Assembly: GCA_965178125.1 (NCBI GenBank)
Contig: OZ237774.1
Span: 186,001-250,000, forward strand
From: Bilabrum cf. latius
Lineage: Eukaryota; Bigyra: Bicosoecida; Bigyra; Bicosoecida
Reading direction: 5' to 3'
Length of the DNA: 64,000 nucleotides
This document shows, one piece after another, positions 25,301-35,600 of this stretch. The number at the start of each line of letters is the position of its first letter. Position 1 is the stretch's first letter. The translations under genes were made by a program, and so were the position numbers. A model generated the notes under the pieces. The model was not told the DNA's origin. It was given only the letters and a program-made list of their open reading frames with translations, and did no database searches.

Positions 25301-28300
25301 CTCATTCCCCAACAGCCCATGGTCGTCAAGCATCATGTCACGGAGTCTCTAGATCTCCGCCAGACCGGGCATAAACACCAGTATAGCACCAGGCGGGGCA
25401 TCGCTGCCACCACCAGAGCTCCCCGGCGGTCGCTCCGCTGGCTTGACTCCCCCGGGCGCGACCTCACCTTCCCCAGCTGGCGAGTGCAGAGTGATGTGCC
25501 TACACAGTCTCACGATCAGGTCGTAGTTGATTTCCTCCTGCTCCATCCGCCACAGCGACACTAGGGTATCGTCCGACTTGCCCGGGAACCGCTTCCGCAG
25601 GTCACGCAGCTCCTCGGACGAGGGGTCGGGAAACCCGCGGCTTCCACCACCCCCACCACCTCCACCACGGCCGCCGCGCCCACCCCCACCGCGGCCTCTT
25701 CCCCTGTCCCGCCCACGGTCTCCGCCCCGCCCGCGCCCGCCTCCACGCCCGCCACGGCCGCCACGACCCCCCCCTCGCCCACCGCCCTTGCTCTTGCCAC
25801 CCCCGCCTCCGCCGATGTCAGATCGTGCAAACTCGCTGGTGGCCTGACACGCATACCCGCACGCCTCCACTGCGTCCTCCAGCATCATCGTCTTGACCGG
25901 GTGCGCGCGCCCGGGGATCTCCACCACTGGGGTCGGGTGCGTGAGGATGCTGTGAGGGAGCGGCGGCACGCCCGGTCGGGGGGACGGCACGGGCACCACG
26001 GATCGCACTCCACCGGTGGATCCGTCCACCACAGCCATGCTGAGGGGCGCCCCATCGGCACCACCGTGCGCTGCACCCGCGGGCAGTTTCTGGAAATACT
26101 CGGCGAACATGTCCGCGTTCAGCGTCGCGCTCATCAGAACGACCCTGAGGTCGCGGCGCCGCCGCAGCAGGTTCCGCAAGATGATGATGAGGAAATCCGA
26201 GTCCACGCTCCTTTCGTGCACCTCGTCCACAAAGATTGCGCTGACTCCCAGCAGTTCATTGTCGCACTGCAGGCGACGGAGAAGCACCCCGGTGGTGCAG
26301 AAGAGCAGCCTGGTCCGCTTGGAACGGACGCTCTCCAGTCGGATCGAATAGCCGACCGTATCACCCAGCCTCTCCGCCCGCTCCTGCGCCACGCGATCCG
26401 CTACTCCCACGGCGCTGATCCGCCTGGGCTGCGTGCAGACGATGTTGCACCTTGCACCCTCCCCCCTCTCGCACGCGTCCTCGTACACGATCTGAGGCAG
26501 CTGCGTGGTTTTCCCGCACCCGGTTTCTCCGCTCACCACGACCACCTGGTGTTCCCTGACCGCCCTCACGATCCGATCCCTCATCTTGAAGGCGGGCAGG
26601 CCCTCCCTCTGGCGGAGCATCTTCTGAAAGGCCCGGTCGGAGCGCCTCTTCCTCTCGAGGTCGGACTGTAGCCTCGCGCTCTCTGCCCGCTCCATCGCAA
26701 TCGCAGTGGCAGACTCTCGAGGTGGAGGAGCGTGGGCAGATACAGAAGCATGGGAGGGTGCGGGATTGGATGTTCCACTTTGACCACCATCTGAGGCCTT
26801 GCGGCTGCTTTTTGCGGCTCGGCGCGCGGCGGCCCCGCCCGTTTCCCCGGCCCTGGCGCTGGAGCTGGCCTAGGAGCTGGCCTGATCCTGTTCCCCATCC
26901 TCCTGCTACCTGCTCTCATGTGCTGCCCCGTCTGCCTCATCCGCTTCTTTCGTTTCTCTGCTTTCCTACCCACCGGGAAACATCCAAGGCCACTCCTCTT
27001 TCTGTTCCTCGATTCCGGATAGCACGCCGGCCAGGAAGGAGTTGCCGGCGTAGGCTTCCGCGCTGGTGGGTGCTGCGGGGAGCTCTTCTTCGTCCTCATC
27101 TCCTTCCTGCCCATGTCCTGGTGGATCGGCACCAGCGCCACTGGCAGCCGGGACGAACGTTCCTAAGCCGCCAGAGGCCAGCGCAGCGGCGGCCGAAGCT
27201 GCAGTAGGCACCGCTGATACCACACCACCAGCACCGCCATGATGCATCCCCCCCATGCGTGCTTCATGTTCCGCGTCATCCGCGTCATCCTCGTCAGCTC
27301 CCGCCCCACTCGCCAGCTGTGCAGCCGCGTGTTCCCCGGCCACCACGTCGAGCAGTTCCTCCACCCCGTCTTCCCCCTCCTCTACACCAGCGGGCGCCTC
27401 ATCAATCTCCTCCTCCTCCTCGCTATCGCCAGCAGCACCACCACCCCCACGCCCCACCACCCTCACCGCCCCCTGTGCCGCCAGCCGTTTCCTCAGCAGA
27501 GCGAATGTGGGCATCCTGGCGCCCCTCGAGGGCCCGTGGGTTGGCCGGCCAATGCGCCCCCTGCGGCCAGCGATGACTCGAAACTCAGCAGCCGCCTCCT
27601 GCTTGGTCTGCTTGGCCAGCTCACTCGGGTCCACGCTCACACCCGCCTCCTTGGCCGTGGAGGCCGATGCCAGGGATCGGATCAAATTGTCCACCCCGCA
27701 CTTGGGGCACACGATGAGCAGTGTCGCCTCGCTGATTTCCCCCCGCGTCTCGAATGCCTGCCTCCAGCGGGTCTTGCGCTGGCACGCGCCGCACTCCCAA
27801 CCCTCGTCCGAGAGGGTGGCGAAAGCGGCGGGACGGAGCAGCCCACTTTGGCCACCCGATCCAGACCCACTCGCACCTGCAGCACCAGCTCCAGCACCTG
27901 CAGATGATGGCAAACTCAAGGGCCCCCCCCTACCCCCCCGGCCCCTACCAGACCCGCCGCCTCTGGCCCGCGCCGCTGCCTCCGCCCCCGCAGCCAGCAT
28001 GGCGTCAAGCTCAGCAGTCCACCCCACCTCGCCCCTTTGCGCGGCGAGAAGTTCCGCAGGCATGGGCAGGCCCAGCTTCTACCGCCGCTTGATCTCCGCC
28101 CGCAGAAGCGCCTTCCGCTCACCTGCTTGTTCCCTGGCGCGCCGCTGCGCCTGCTTGCGCCTGCCCGCCACCCACACGGCGAGGGCGAGGGGCCCTGCCC
28201 CCAGCTCCGGCCAGCGGGGCGCGCCCACAGCGACCTGGCGCGCCCCCACCGGCACACTTGTCACACCATTCGGTACCGCCGATTCTTTTGGTTGCAACCG

Positions 28301-31300
28301 CATGCCGAGCGCTTCCAGCTCCTCCGGGAACGGGGCAAGCCAGCGCAACCACAGGTCACGCTCCGTCGGCAATCCATCGGTGGATTGTTCTCTTGGCCCT
28401 GCAGCACCGATAGAACTGCTAGAACTCTTCTATGCAGCGTCATCCTTCGACGTTTTTCCTTGCTCGCTATCGTCCTCTCCTTTCTTCCGGCGGTTCCGGC
28501 GGGCCGCTCGCCTCTCCTTCAGCCGCTGCGCGCGGCGGCTCCTGGCGTCCACTTCACTCGTCACACTACTATCCGCGCCCGGGTCCGCCACCACACCGCC
28601 GCTGCTTCCCGGGGCGCTACCAGGTTCCTTGGAAGAACTCGTCACACCAGCCGCAGCGCTTGAAATGGTACCCGCCTGCTGCCTGCCCCCAGCACCGGCC
28701 CCTGCCCCTGCTCCAACCCCCGCCCCGCGGATCCATGACAGGAACCGGTGCAGGGAACCGCCCAACCCACCACTGGATTGGTGCAGGCGGGGCGTCGCCA
28801 CCAGGACAGAGTCGGTCACTGCCTTCGCTTCGTGACTCCTGAGCGACTGTGACGTCACTGTGACGCAGGGAGGGGGCCCCATCGGCGCGGGGTACGGGAG
28901 CCTGGGAGGCAGCACCGCCGTCATCGTCACACGGTGCCTCCACAACGGGGTGCTCCCATCACGGGCCAGAGAAACCTCCGGGAGATCGTTCCCTGTCAAT
29001 TTCGTGTGACGAGTGCCTCCGGTCGAGGCAGACGGCGCGGCGGCTGCCGATCGGCCGCTGGATGGTGCCGCCTGCGCGCTCGAGTCATCACCGGAAGCGG
29101 CAGCGACTCCGCTCGTCACACCGCCATTCCCTCCACCACGGTCATCCTGTCCATCTTCACTCGTCACACCCATCCTCTCCTTCTTCTTCTTCTCTCTTGC
29201 CGCCTCCTGCTCCTCGAACTCGGCCAGCGTGAAGCCGACCGCCAGCGCCACCTCCTTCCGCTTCTTCCGGTCCTTCGCCTCCTGCGCTGCGGAACCGGCG
29301 CCGCGCTTCGAGGAAGCACCGCTGCTCCCGGTGCCTTCGCTACCGCCACTGACCTCCGTTCCGGCTCCGGATCCAGCCGATCCGATCCCTAGCTGCTTCC
29401 TCCGGAGCTTCTGCTCATCGACCATCGCAGGGCCCAACGTGGCTGCGGAACCTCCGCGCGCGGCGCCAATGGAACCCCCATTAGGGGCAGGGGGTGCCCC
29501 TGGGGGTCTAGAGGGCAACATCACGTCGATTTCGACCTCGATTCTCCAGGCGGCATCTCTGCTCCTGCGGTGCACCTCGGCTGCAAATGCAGGACTCCCA
29601 GGGTCGGTTCCCGCAGCGGCTGGGTCGTAAGGCGTGGGGTCTATAATCTCCCGCCACGTGTCGGCGTGACCACTCTGACCACCTTTCGGATCTTTGGATC
29701 CGCTGGTCGCCGATGGCAGCAGGGGACCGGCAGCGGACGGATCAGCCGCCCTCGGTGCACCGTCGTGCGATGCACCCTCACGCACTCGCACGCGAACGGA
29801 CCCATTCGGCGGAAGCATACCGTCTACTTTCGCCACTGCCCCCGATCCGGCCCCCGATCCACCGGTGGATGGGGCCAGCAGCCTCAGACCTACGATTTCC
29901 TCGCACCTGCGCGATAAGAGGTCCCCCCAGTCCAGCGACTTTGCCCACCCCGGCGCTTCCACCAATTCTGACTTGCCAATTTCATCACCTTTGCTCGCCT
30001 CGGAATCGGAGCCCCAAACCAGCGTGCGGGCGGCAGCCGCAGAGCCGCTGCCACAGTCCTTCGACCCCTTGCTGCCCTTTCCCTTGCCCTTGTCCGGGCC
30101 AGCTGATTCTAGAGTGGAGGCAAACGACCCCTCCGACGCAAGCAGGATCAGCCTGCCCCACCCTGACACAGGATCTTCACTCGTCACATCGCGACCCGCT
30201 GCCTCGGCCAGCACTGCAGCGGCCCTGTCCCTGCATAGGGCCCACCTCGCGATCGACTCGTCCTCACTCGTCACAGCTCCCTCACTCGTCACACCCGACG
30301 ACCTGCTTGCCCCAAATCCTGCCCCAATCCACCGGTGGATCGCAGCGGAGGCTCCCAGCGCCACCTCCACCTCCCGGCCGGCGAACCCCAGCGACAGCAG
30401 AGCGAACCTTCGCTGCTCCCGACCCCAGTCGATCTCCGTCTGCAACCGGAGAACCAGCCGACCCCCACTCGTCACACCATCACCACCACCCGCCTCCGCC
30501 GCCGCCCTCCCCAGCGCCAGCAGGTGCTTCGACAAGATGGCCCCTTCTGCCTTCCTCGCCTGGGCCAGGGCCTCCGCCGCCTCCTGGATCCGCGCCTCTC
30601 TCGCTGCCCTGAGTCGCTTCCGGCGGTCGCCTGCCAGCTCCGGGAGGGCAGCTGCCAGCTCCTCCTCGGGGCAGCGGATGCAGAGCCAGTCCAGGGCCGC
30701 GACCAGGTCCGATCCACCGGTGGATCGGAGGGCGGCCTTGGCCCTGGAGGGATCGAAGGTGTAGTGACGAGTGAGGTGGTGCAGAAGCGCCACACTGTAC
30801 CGAGCACCATCATCCTCCTCGTCTTCATCTTCGTTTTTGTCCTCGTCCTCGTCGTCATCCGCGTCCTCGTCCTCGTCTTCAGCTCCTGCTTCGCTACCGC
30901 CATCGTCTTCATCTCCGTCCTCCCCGTCAGCACCGCCTGCCTCTGCGCCTGGCGTGTCCTCTTGCTTAGATTCCTAGTCTTCACGTTCACCTTCACCTTC
31001 ACCTTCATCCTCATCTTCATCCTCTGGATGCGTTTCCTCATCCTCAGCCTCTTCGTCCTCCTCCTCGTCCTCCTCCTCGTCATCCGAGGTTTTTCCCTCC
31101 GTCACTCCAAGGATATCCAGCACGATGTTCCTCGACCGATCGCTCAGGCCCATCGACGGCACTGGCCCGCGCGTGAGCCGCTTCACCACAGGGACTGCAC
31201 CGGGAACTGGCCCGGTCGCGTTGAATCCTCCGCCGGCGTCGTCCTCGTCGTTCCGCAGGAGAGACCGGAGACCTGGACCGGAAGAATTTGGATCAAACGC

Positions 31301-31591
31301 AACTCCGCCGTCGTCATCATCCGCGAACGCAGACTTGAGCAGGTGGGACGGTGCGGCCCTCTTTCCTTCGCCCGAGCTGCCATCCTTTCTGCCATTCTTA
31401 GAAGAGTTTCCGCGTCCTCTTCCCCGAACTCCCCTTCCCCGTTTCCCTCCGCCTCGCATGCGCTCCAAGTTCCATTTGGAAAACATGTTGCTGCGGGAAA
31501 CTTGGCTCACATCAATCACACGGCGGCCTCGGCCTCGGCCTTTACCGCCTCTTCCACGACCTCGACCGCCTCTTCCTCCTCTCCCTGGCAT
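22352..31591 (-). CDS. DEAH-box RNA helicase of the DHX29/DHX36/DHX57 group (3079 aa, twelve TAG codons)
   Basis: Start ATG is at 31591 (RG-rich N-terminus) and the stop TGA at 22352-22354. An acidic stretch precedes a UBA-like segment near residues 280-315 (LDWLCIRCPEEEL, as in DHX29/DHX57). A possible zinc site (ECGACQ ... CPKCG) lies near residues 1255-1290. The helicase core has Walker A GETGCGKTTQ (~1688-1697), DEVH (1789-1792), SAT (1821-1823), a Gly/Arg insertion (~1925-1985), QRRGRAGRVRPG (motif VI), a winged-helix/ratchet region and a C-terminal OB fold (VRAVISAGLYPN). A basic tail follows. TAGs are at residues 206, 1054, 1171, 1542, 1562, 1574, 2081, 2249, 2442, 2738, 2752 and 2888. 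The one at 2081 sits in LAEI-TAG-RLRD, where DHX29-type proteins have Gln. Relatives are ~1000-1400 aa; the extra length is low-complexity linker rich in the short interspersed motifs. Likely role: RNA remodelling in translation or RNA turnover. Confidence 0.9.
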
Positions 31592-31999
31592 AGTGCTAAT
31601 ATATTCAAAACGATCCGAATGCACTTGAATGCAAGAGTGATTGAACCGTACACTGTATACTGCAAAGTGGAGATCTGGTCGGCCAAAAGTGCAGTCTACT
31701 GTGGCGGAACTTGCCCTTGCTGCAGCAAGTGTTTGCAAACTGCCCACTCCAAGAGCACGCAACAGGCGCATATAAAGTCGCCCAAAGGAGCTCATTTAAG
31801 CTTGTAAGCATGTTAACTTCAAACAGTAGGCGGAATACCCCGGAAAACGGAGCTACTGTACCAATTCGTCCGTCCAAGGATGGGGAGCGAGCACCGCTGC
31901 TAACCTTGTCCTAGGCGAAGACGCTGAAGGTGCAGATAGCCAAGCGGGCAAAGAGGATCAGACATCACATGAAGGCCTGTATGAAGACGCTATCAATCC
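31592..31999. other. Divergent promoter region upstream of the helicase
   Basis: About 400 AT-richer bases between the helicase start and the next plus-strand ORF. It contains TATAAAG at 31771 and, at 31894-31914, a good 3' splice-site-like sequence (CTAAC branch-like motif, pyrimidines, CTAG). A possible donor GTAAGC lies at 31804. This suggests a 5'-UTR intron for the plus-strand gene. Confidence 0.45.
31771..31777 (+). promoter_or_regulatory. Possible TATA box (TATAAAG)
   Basis: A consensus TATA-like heptamer lies ~30 bases upstream of the putative first exon of the small plus-strand gene. It is supported only by sequence match and position. Confidence 0.35.
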
Positions 32000-32506
32000 A
32001 TGAGTGGGTGCATATTCCCATGGCTGAAGGCAGTTCTGTGCATCCTGCTCGCCTGTCTCCAGATATATATGGACAGCTACACCAGCATTGACACGTGTCT
32101 TACTTTATACTTCTGGATGTTTTGCCGTATTGAAGGCAGCCAAGCATTGGAAGCATTCAGTGCCATCCTTGATGGCCTCAACCGCAAGAAGGCGAGCACG
32201 GTCAAATCCGTCGAAGATGAGTGCATGCATGAGATCATGCACCTGGCGGCCAGTACATTGACTGGTATTAGCTTGATGAGCTCCCCTCCGTTCGGTTTTT
32301 CGACTCCGGTCAAGCTGTTCCTCCTCGTATTCTGGTGGCAGCTGGAGGACTTCTCCAGCGAATACTGGACGCAGCAAGCACAGGAGCAGGTAGCAAGTTT
32401 GGAGGAGATAGCTCAAGCGACCGCAGAGCAGCGCAAGGTGGTAAAGCGTTACATTAAGAGGCTGAAGTCCATGGCAGCATCTAGCTCGCGACACTCGTTG
32501 ATGTAA
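32000..32506 (+). CDS. Small hypothetical protein, possibly membrane-anchored (168 aa)
   Basis: ATG at 32000 and TAA at 32504-32506. A hydrophobic N-terminal part is followed by a mixed helical region, a second hydrophobic stretch (KLFLLVFWW) and a Gln/Glu-rich coiled-coil-like end. I recognise no family. The true 5' end may lie in an upstream exon after the 31914 acceptor, in which case the N-terminal hydrophobic segment would be untranslated. Low GC and ordinary amino-acid composition make it more gene-like than the opposite-strand ORF. Confidence 0.4.
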   Translation: MSGCIFPWLKAVLCILLACLQIYMDSYTSIDTCLTLYFWMFCRIEGSQALEAFSAILDGLNRKKASTVKSVEDECMHEIMHLAASTLTGISLMSSPPFGFSTPVKLFLLVFWWQLEDFSSEYWTQQAQEQVASLEEIAQATAEQRKVVKRYIKRLKSMAASSSRHSLM

Positions 32507-32698
32507 GGCGGCAGGCTCGCCGTGCTCGCTTGCATGACGGAGCAACTGCTCGGGGACGGTCGCAGCCCGAGAACGGGGACGGGACGGGTGGTCGCAGCAG
32601 ATCTGGCCTGATGCTGGCTTTTGACATGACTATTACTAGCTTCATACTCTACGAACACAAACCCAGATCATAGCACAGCCCTTCGCTCGCCCTTAGCC

Positions 32699-35600
32699 TC
32701 AGCTGCTCCCTTCCTTCTTACCACCCGCCCCACCCGCCGCCGCTCCGTGCTCGCCCGCCCGCCGCTCCGCCTCCTCCAGCCCGCGCACAAGCCCTGCAAA
32801 CGCGCTCGACTCGTCTCTCAGCAGCTCCTCCGGCGGTCCCGCCTCCAGGAGACAGCCGTCGCCCAACACGAGGATCTTGTCGCACTCCCTGATCGAGTGA
32901 ACACGGTGCGCGATCGTCAGCACAGTGGCCCCGCCGAACTCCCTCCGGATCGTCTCCTGAAGCACGGCATCGCTTTCAGCATCTAAATTCGCGGTTGCCT
33001 CGTCCATCACGCAGATCTTCCTCCTCTGCAGAAGTGCCCGCGCCATGCACAGCAGCTGACGCTCCCCGTGGGACCAGTTCTCACCTCCGTCCGCCACCTC
33101 GTCCCCCAGCCCCGCCCCCAGGGCCTCCACCTTCCGACGCATGCCCACCTTCCCCAGCGCGTCCATCAATTCAGATTCCGAGTACTGCCCCGTGGGATCC
33201 AGGTTCTGCCTGAGGGAACCGGAGAAGAGAGCCGCGTCCTGCGGCAAAATCGTCATGCTGGACCGCAGCCGGGGCAGGGGCACGTCCTGCACCTCCACCC
33301 CGTCGATCAGCAGCCCGCCCTCCTGCACATCGGACAACCGGAACAAGGTGGACACGAGGCTCGATTTGCCCGAGCCGGTCTTTCCGCATATGCCCACCTT
33401 TTCCCCCGGTCGGATGGTGCAGCTGAGGCCCTTGAGCACTTCTGGCAGCTCAGGCCTGTACCGCATCCTGAGGCCTCGGATCTCGATCTGGCCCCTCGAG
33501 GGCCAATCCGCCGGTGGATTGGCCGATCCATCCGTGGGCTCCATGGGCAGCTCCGCGTATTCCCTCACCCGCTCCACCGCCACGATCATGGTCTCTGCCT
33601 GGCTGGCCATCCGCACCAGCCAGTTGAGCGCCTGGGTCAGCCCCAGGGCGTACGAGATGGACAACCCGGCGAGGGATGCGTCCACTTTGCCCCTCCCAAT
33701 CACCGCGAACAGGGCGGAGCCGCACGCCACCAGCGTGCCCACCAGCTCGAGCCGCACTGCCAGCCAACGGTTGGCAGACGTGGAAGCGAAATACGCCGAC
33801 TGCTGCTTGTCCAGCCGAGACTCGTTCTGCCTCGCGAACCGCTCCGTGTCCCCGTAGGCCCGGATGGTCACTGCTCCCACGAGCACCTCAGAGAAGCTCT
33901 GGTAGATGGGCGACCGCAGCACGGAATCGAGCCGCTTCAGCTGCCTTGAGGTCGATACATAGAACCGCTGGATGTAGACGTAATACGCAAGGAGCGGGCC
34001 CACCATGAGCAGAAAGTACGGTGTCACCGACGCCACCACCGCGATGGTGGTCAAACCCGAGAACAGGCACACGAAAAAGGAGGCCAGAGTGGGCATCAGC
34101 TTCTCGTCGATCGTGTACATGTCGTTGCCCGCGCGGTTCAGGATCCGCCCCTGCGGAGTCACGTCGAAGAAGGACTGGAACGCGCGCAGCACCCGACCGA
34201 TGAAGCTGTCGTGCAGCACGCTGGCGGCGCGCACTGCTGCCAGCGCTAGACTGAACCGCAGCACCACCAGCAGAAGGAGCGCGCCACCAGCGATGCCGGC
34301 GTAGACGCCCAGGTACCACGTCCCCGAATGTTCCCCGGGGTTCGCTTTCTGCAGGCGGGTCCATTCAGACAGCCACCAGGACGCCGAGGCCTGGCCTCCC
34401 TGCTGCAGCATGAACAGTATGACGAGTGCGGTGCACACGATCGGACCCCCCAGCGCCTCGAAGTACCCAAGGAACACCTTGAGGCTGACTTCCCCCTCCT
34501 CCGCTTTCTCCACTGTTGTCTGTTTGCCCACCCCGAGCGACTCGCCCGCTTTGCTCCTCGCCCCGATCCCGCCGACCCCGCTGCTGGCGCTGCTACTGCT
34601 GCTCCTGGGCACCTTGCTGGCTCCAGCTGCTGGTGCATCCACGTCAACCAGAACCCCCTCCGGCACCGGGTCCGTGGCTCGGATCACCGGTGATCCGATC
34701 ACGGGCGATCCGATCTTTGCGTCGGGGGAGCCAGGGTCATCCTAATCCCCATCTCCATCCCCCACACTATCGCCATCACTATCTCCGCCATTCCCAATGT
34801 CGGCATCGATGACCCCCGGTGCATCATCATCGCCTGCGTTTCCCGACGAACGTTCCTTGGCCCTCCGAGCCTCCTGCTCGTAGGCCGCCAGCAGCTCCCC
34901 AAACATGCTCCCTTCCCTGTCTTTGAGCTGCCCGTACGTGCCCCGCTCCGCCAACCGACCCTGGCTCAGCACCAGGATCTCGCGGGCCGCACCCGCGTAC
35001 TGCAGCCCGTGCGTGACGAGCACCCTCGTCTTGTTCCCCAGCAGCCCAAGGATGCACTGCCTGTAGATCCCGTTGCCCACATGAGCATCCACGGCGCTCA
35101 GCACGTCGTCCAGCAGGTACACGTCGGCGTCTGCGTACACGGCTCGCGCGAGCCCCACCCTCGCCCGCTGCCCCCCCGAGATGCCCACACCCTTCTCCCC
35201 GATCTCCGTGGCATCGCCCGCTGGCAGCATGGCCAGGTCGCCCTCCAGCTGGCAAGCCCTCACAACCTTGCGATACCGCATCACGTCCAGCTGCCTGCCG
35301 AACAGGATGTTATCCCGCACGCTCGCGTTCAAAATGAAAGGAGTCTGACCGGCGTACGCCACCCGGCCCCTCACTACCACCTCCCCGCTCAGCCGAGACA
35401 TCTCGCCCAGCAGGGCCATCAGCAGCGAGGACTTCCCGCTGCCCACGTGGCCCACCACCACGGACAGGGACCCAGCAGGCACTCGGAAGTCGATGCCGCG
35501 GAGGTATCCGCCGCTCCCCTCGCGCATCCTGCGGCCCAGGGCCTTGGACGAAGCCTCACTCGTCACACCCGCCTTGCCCTCCTCGGCAGAGGCCGCAGCT

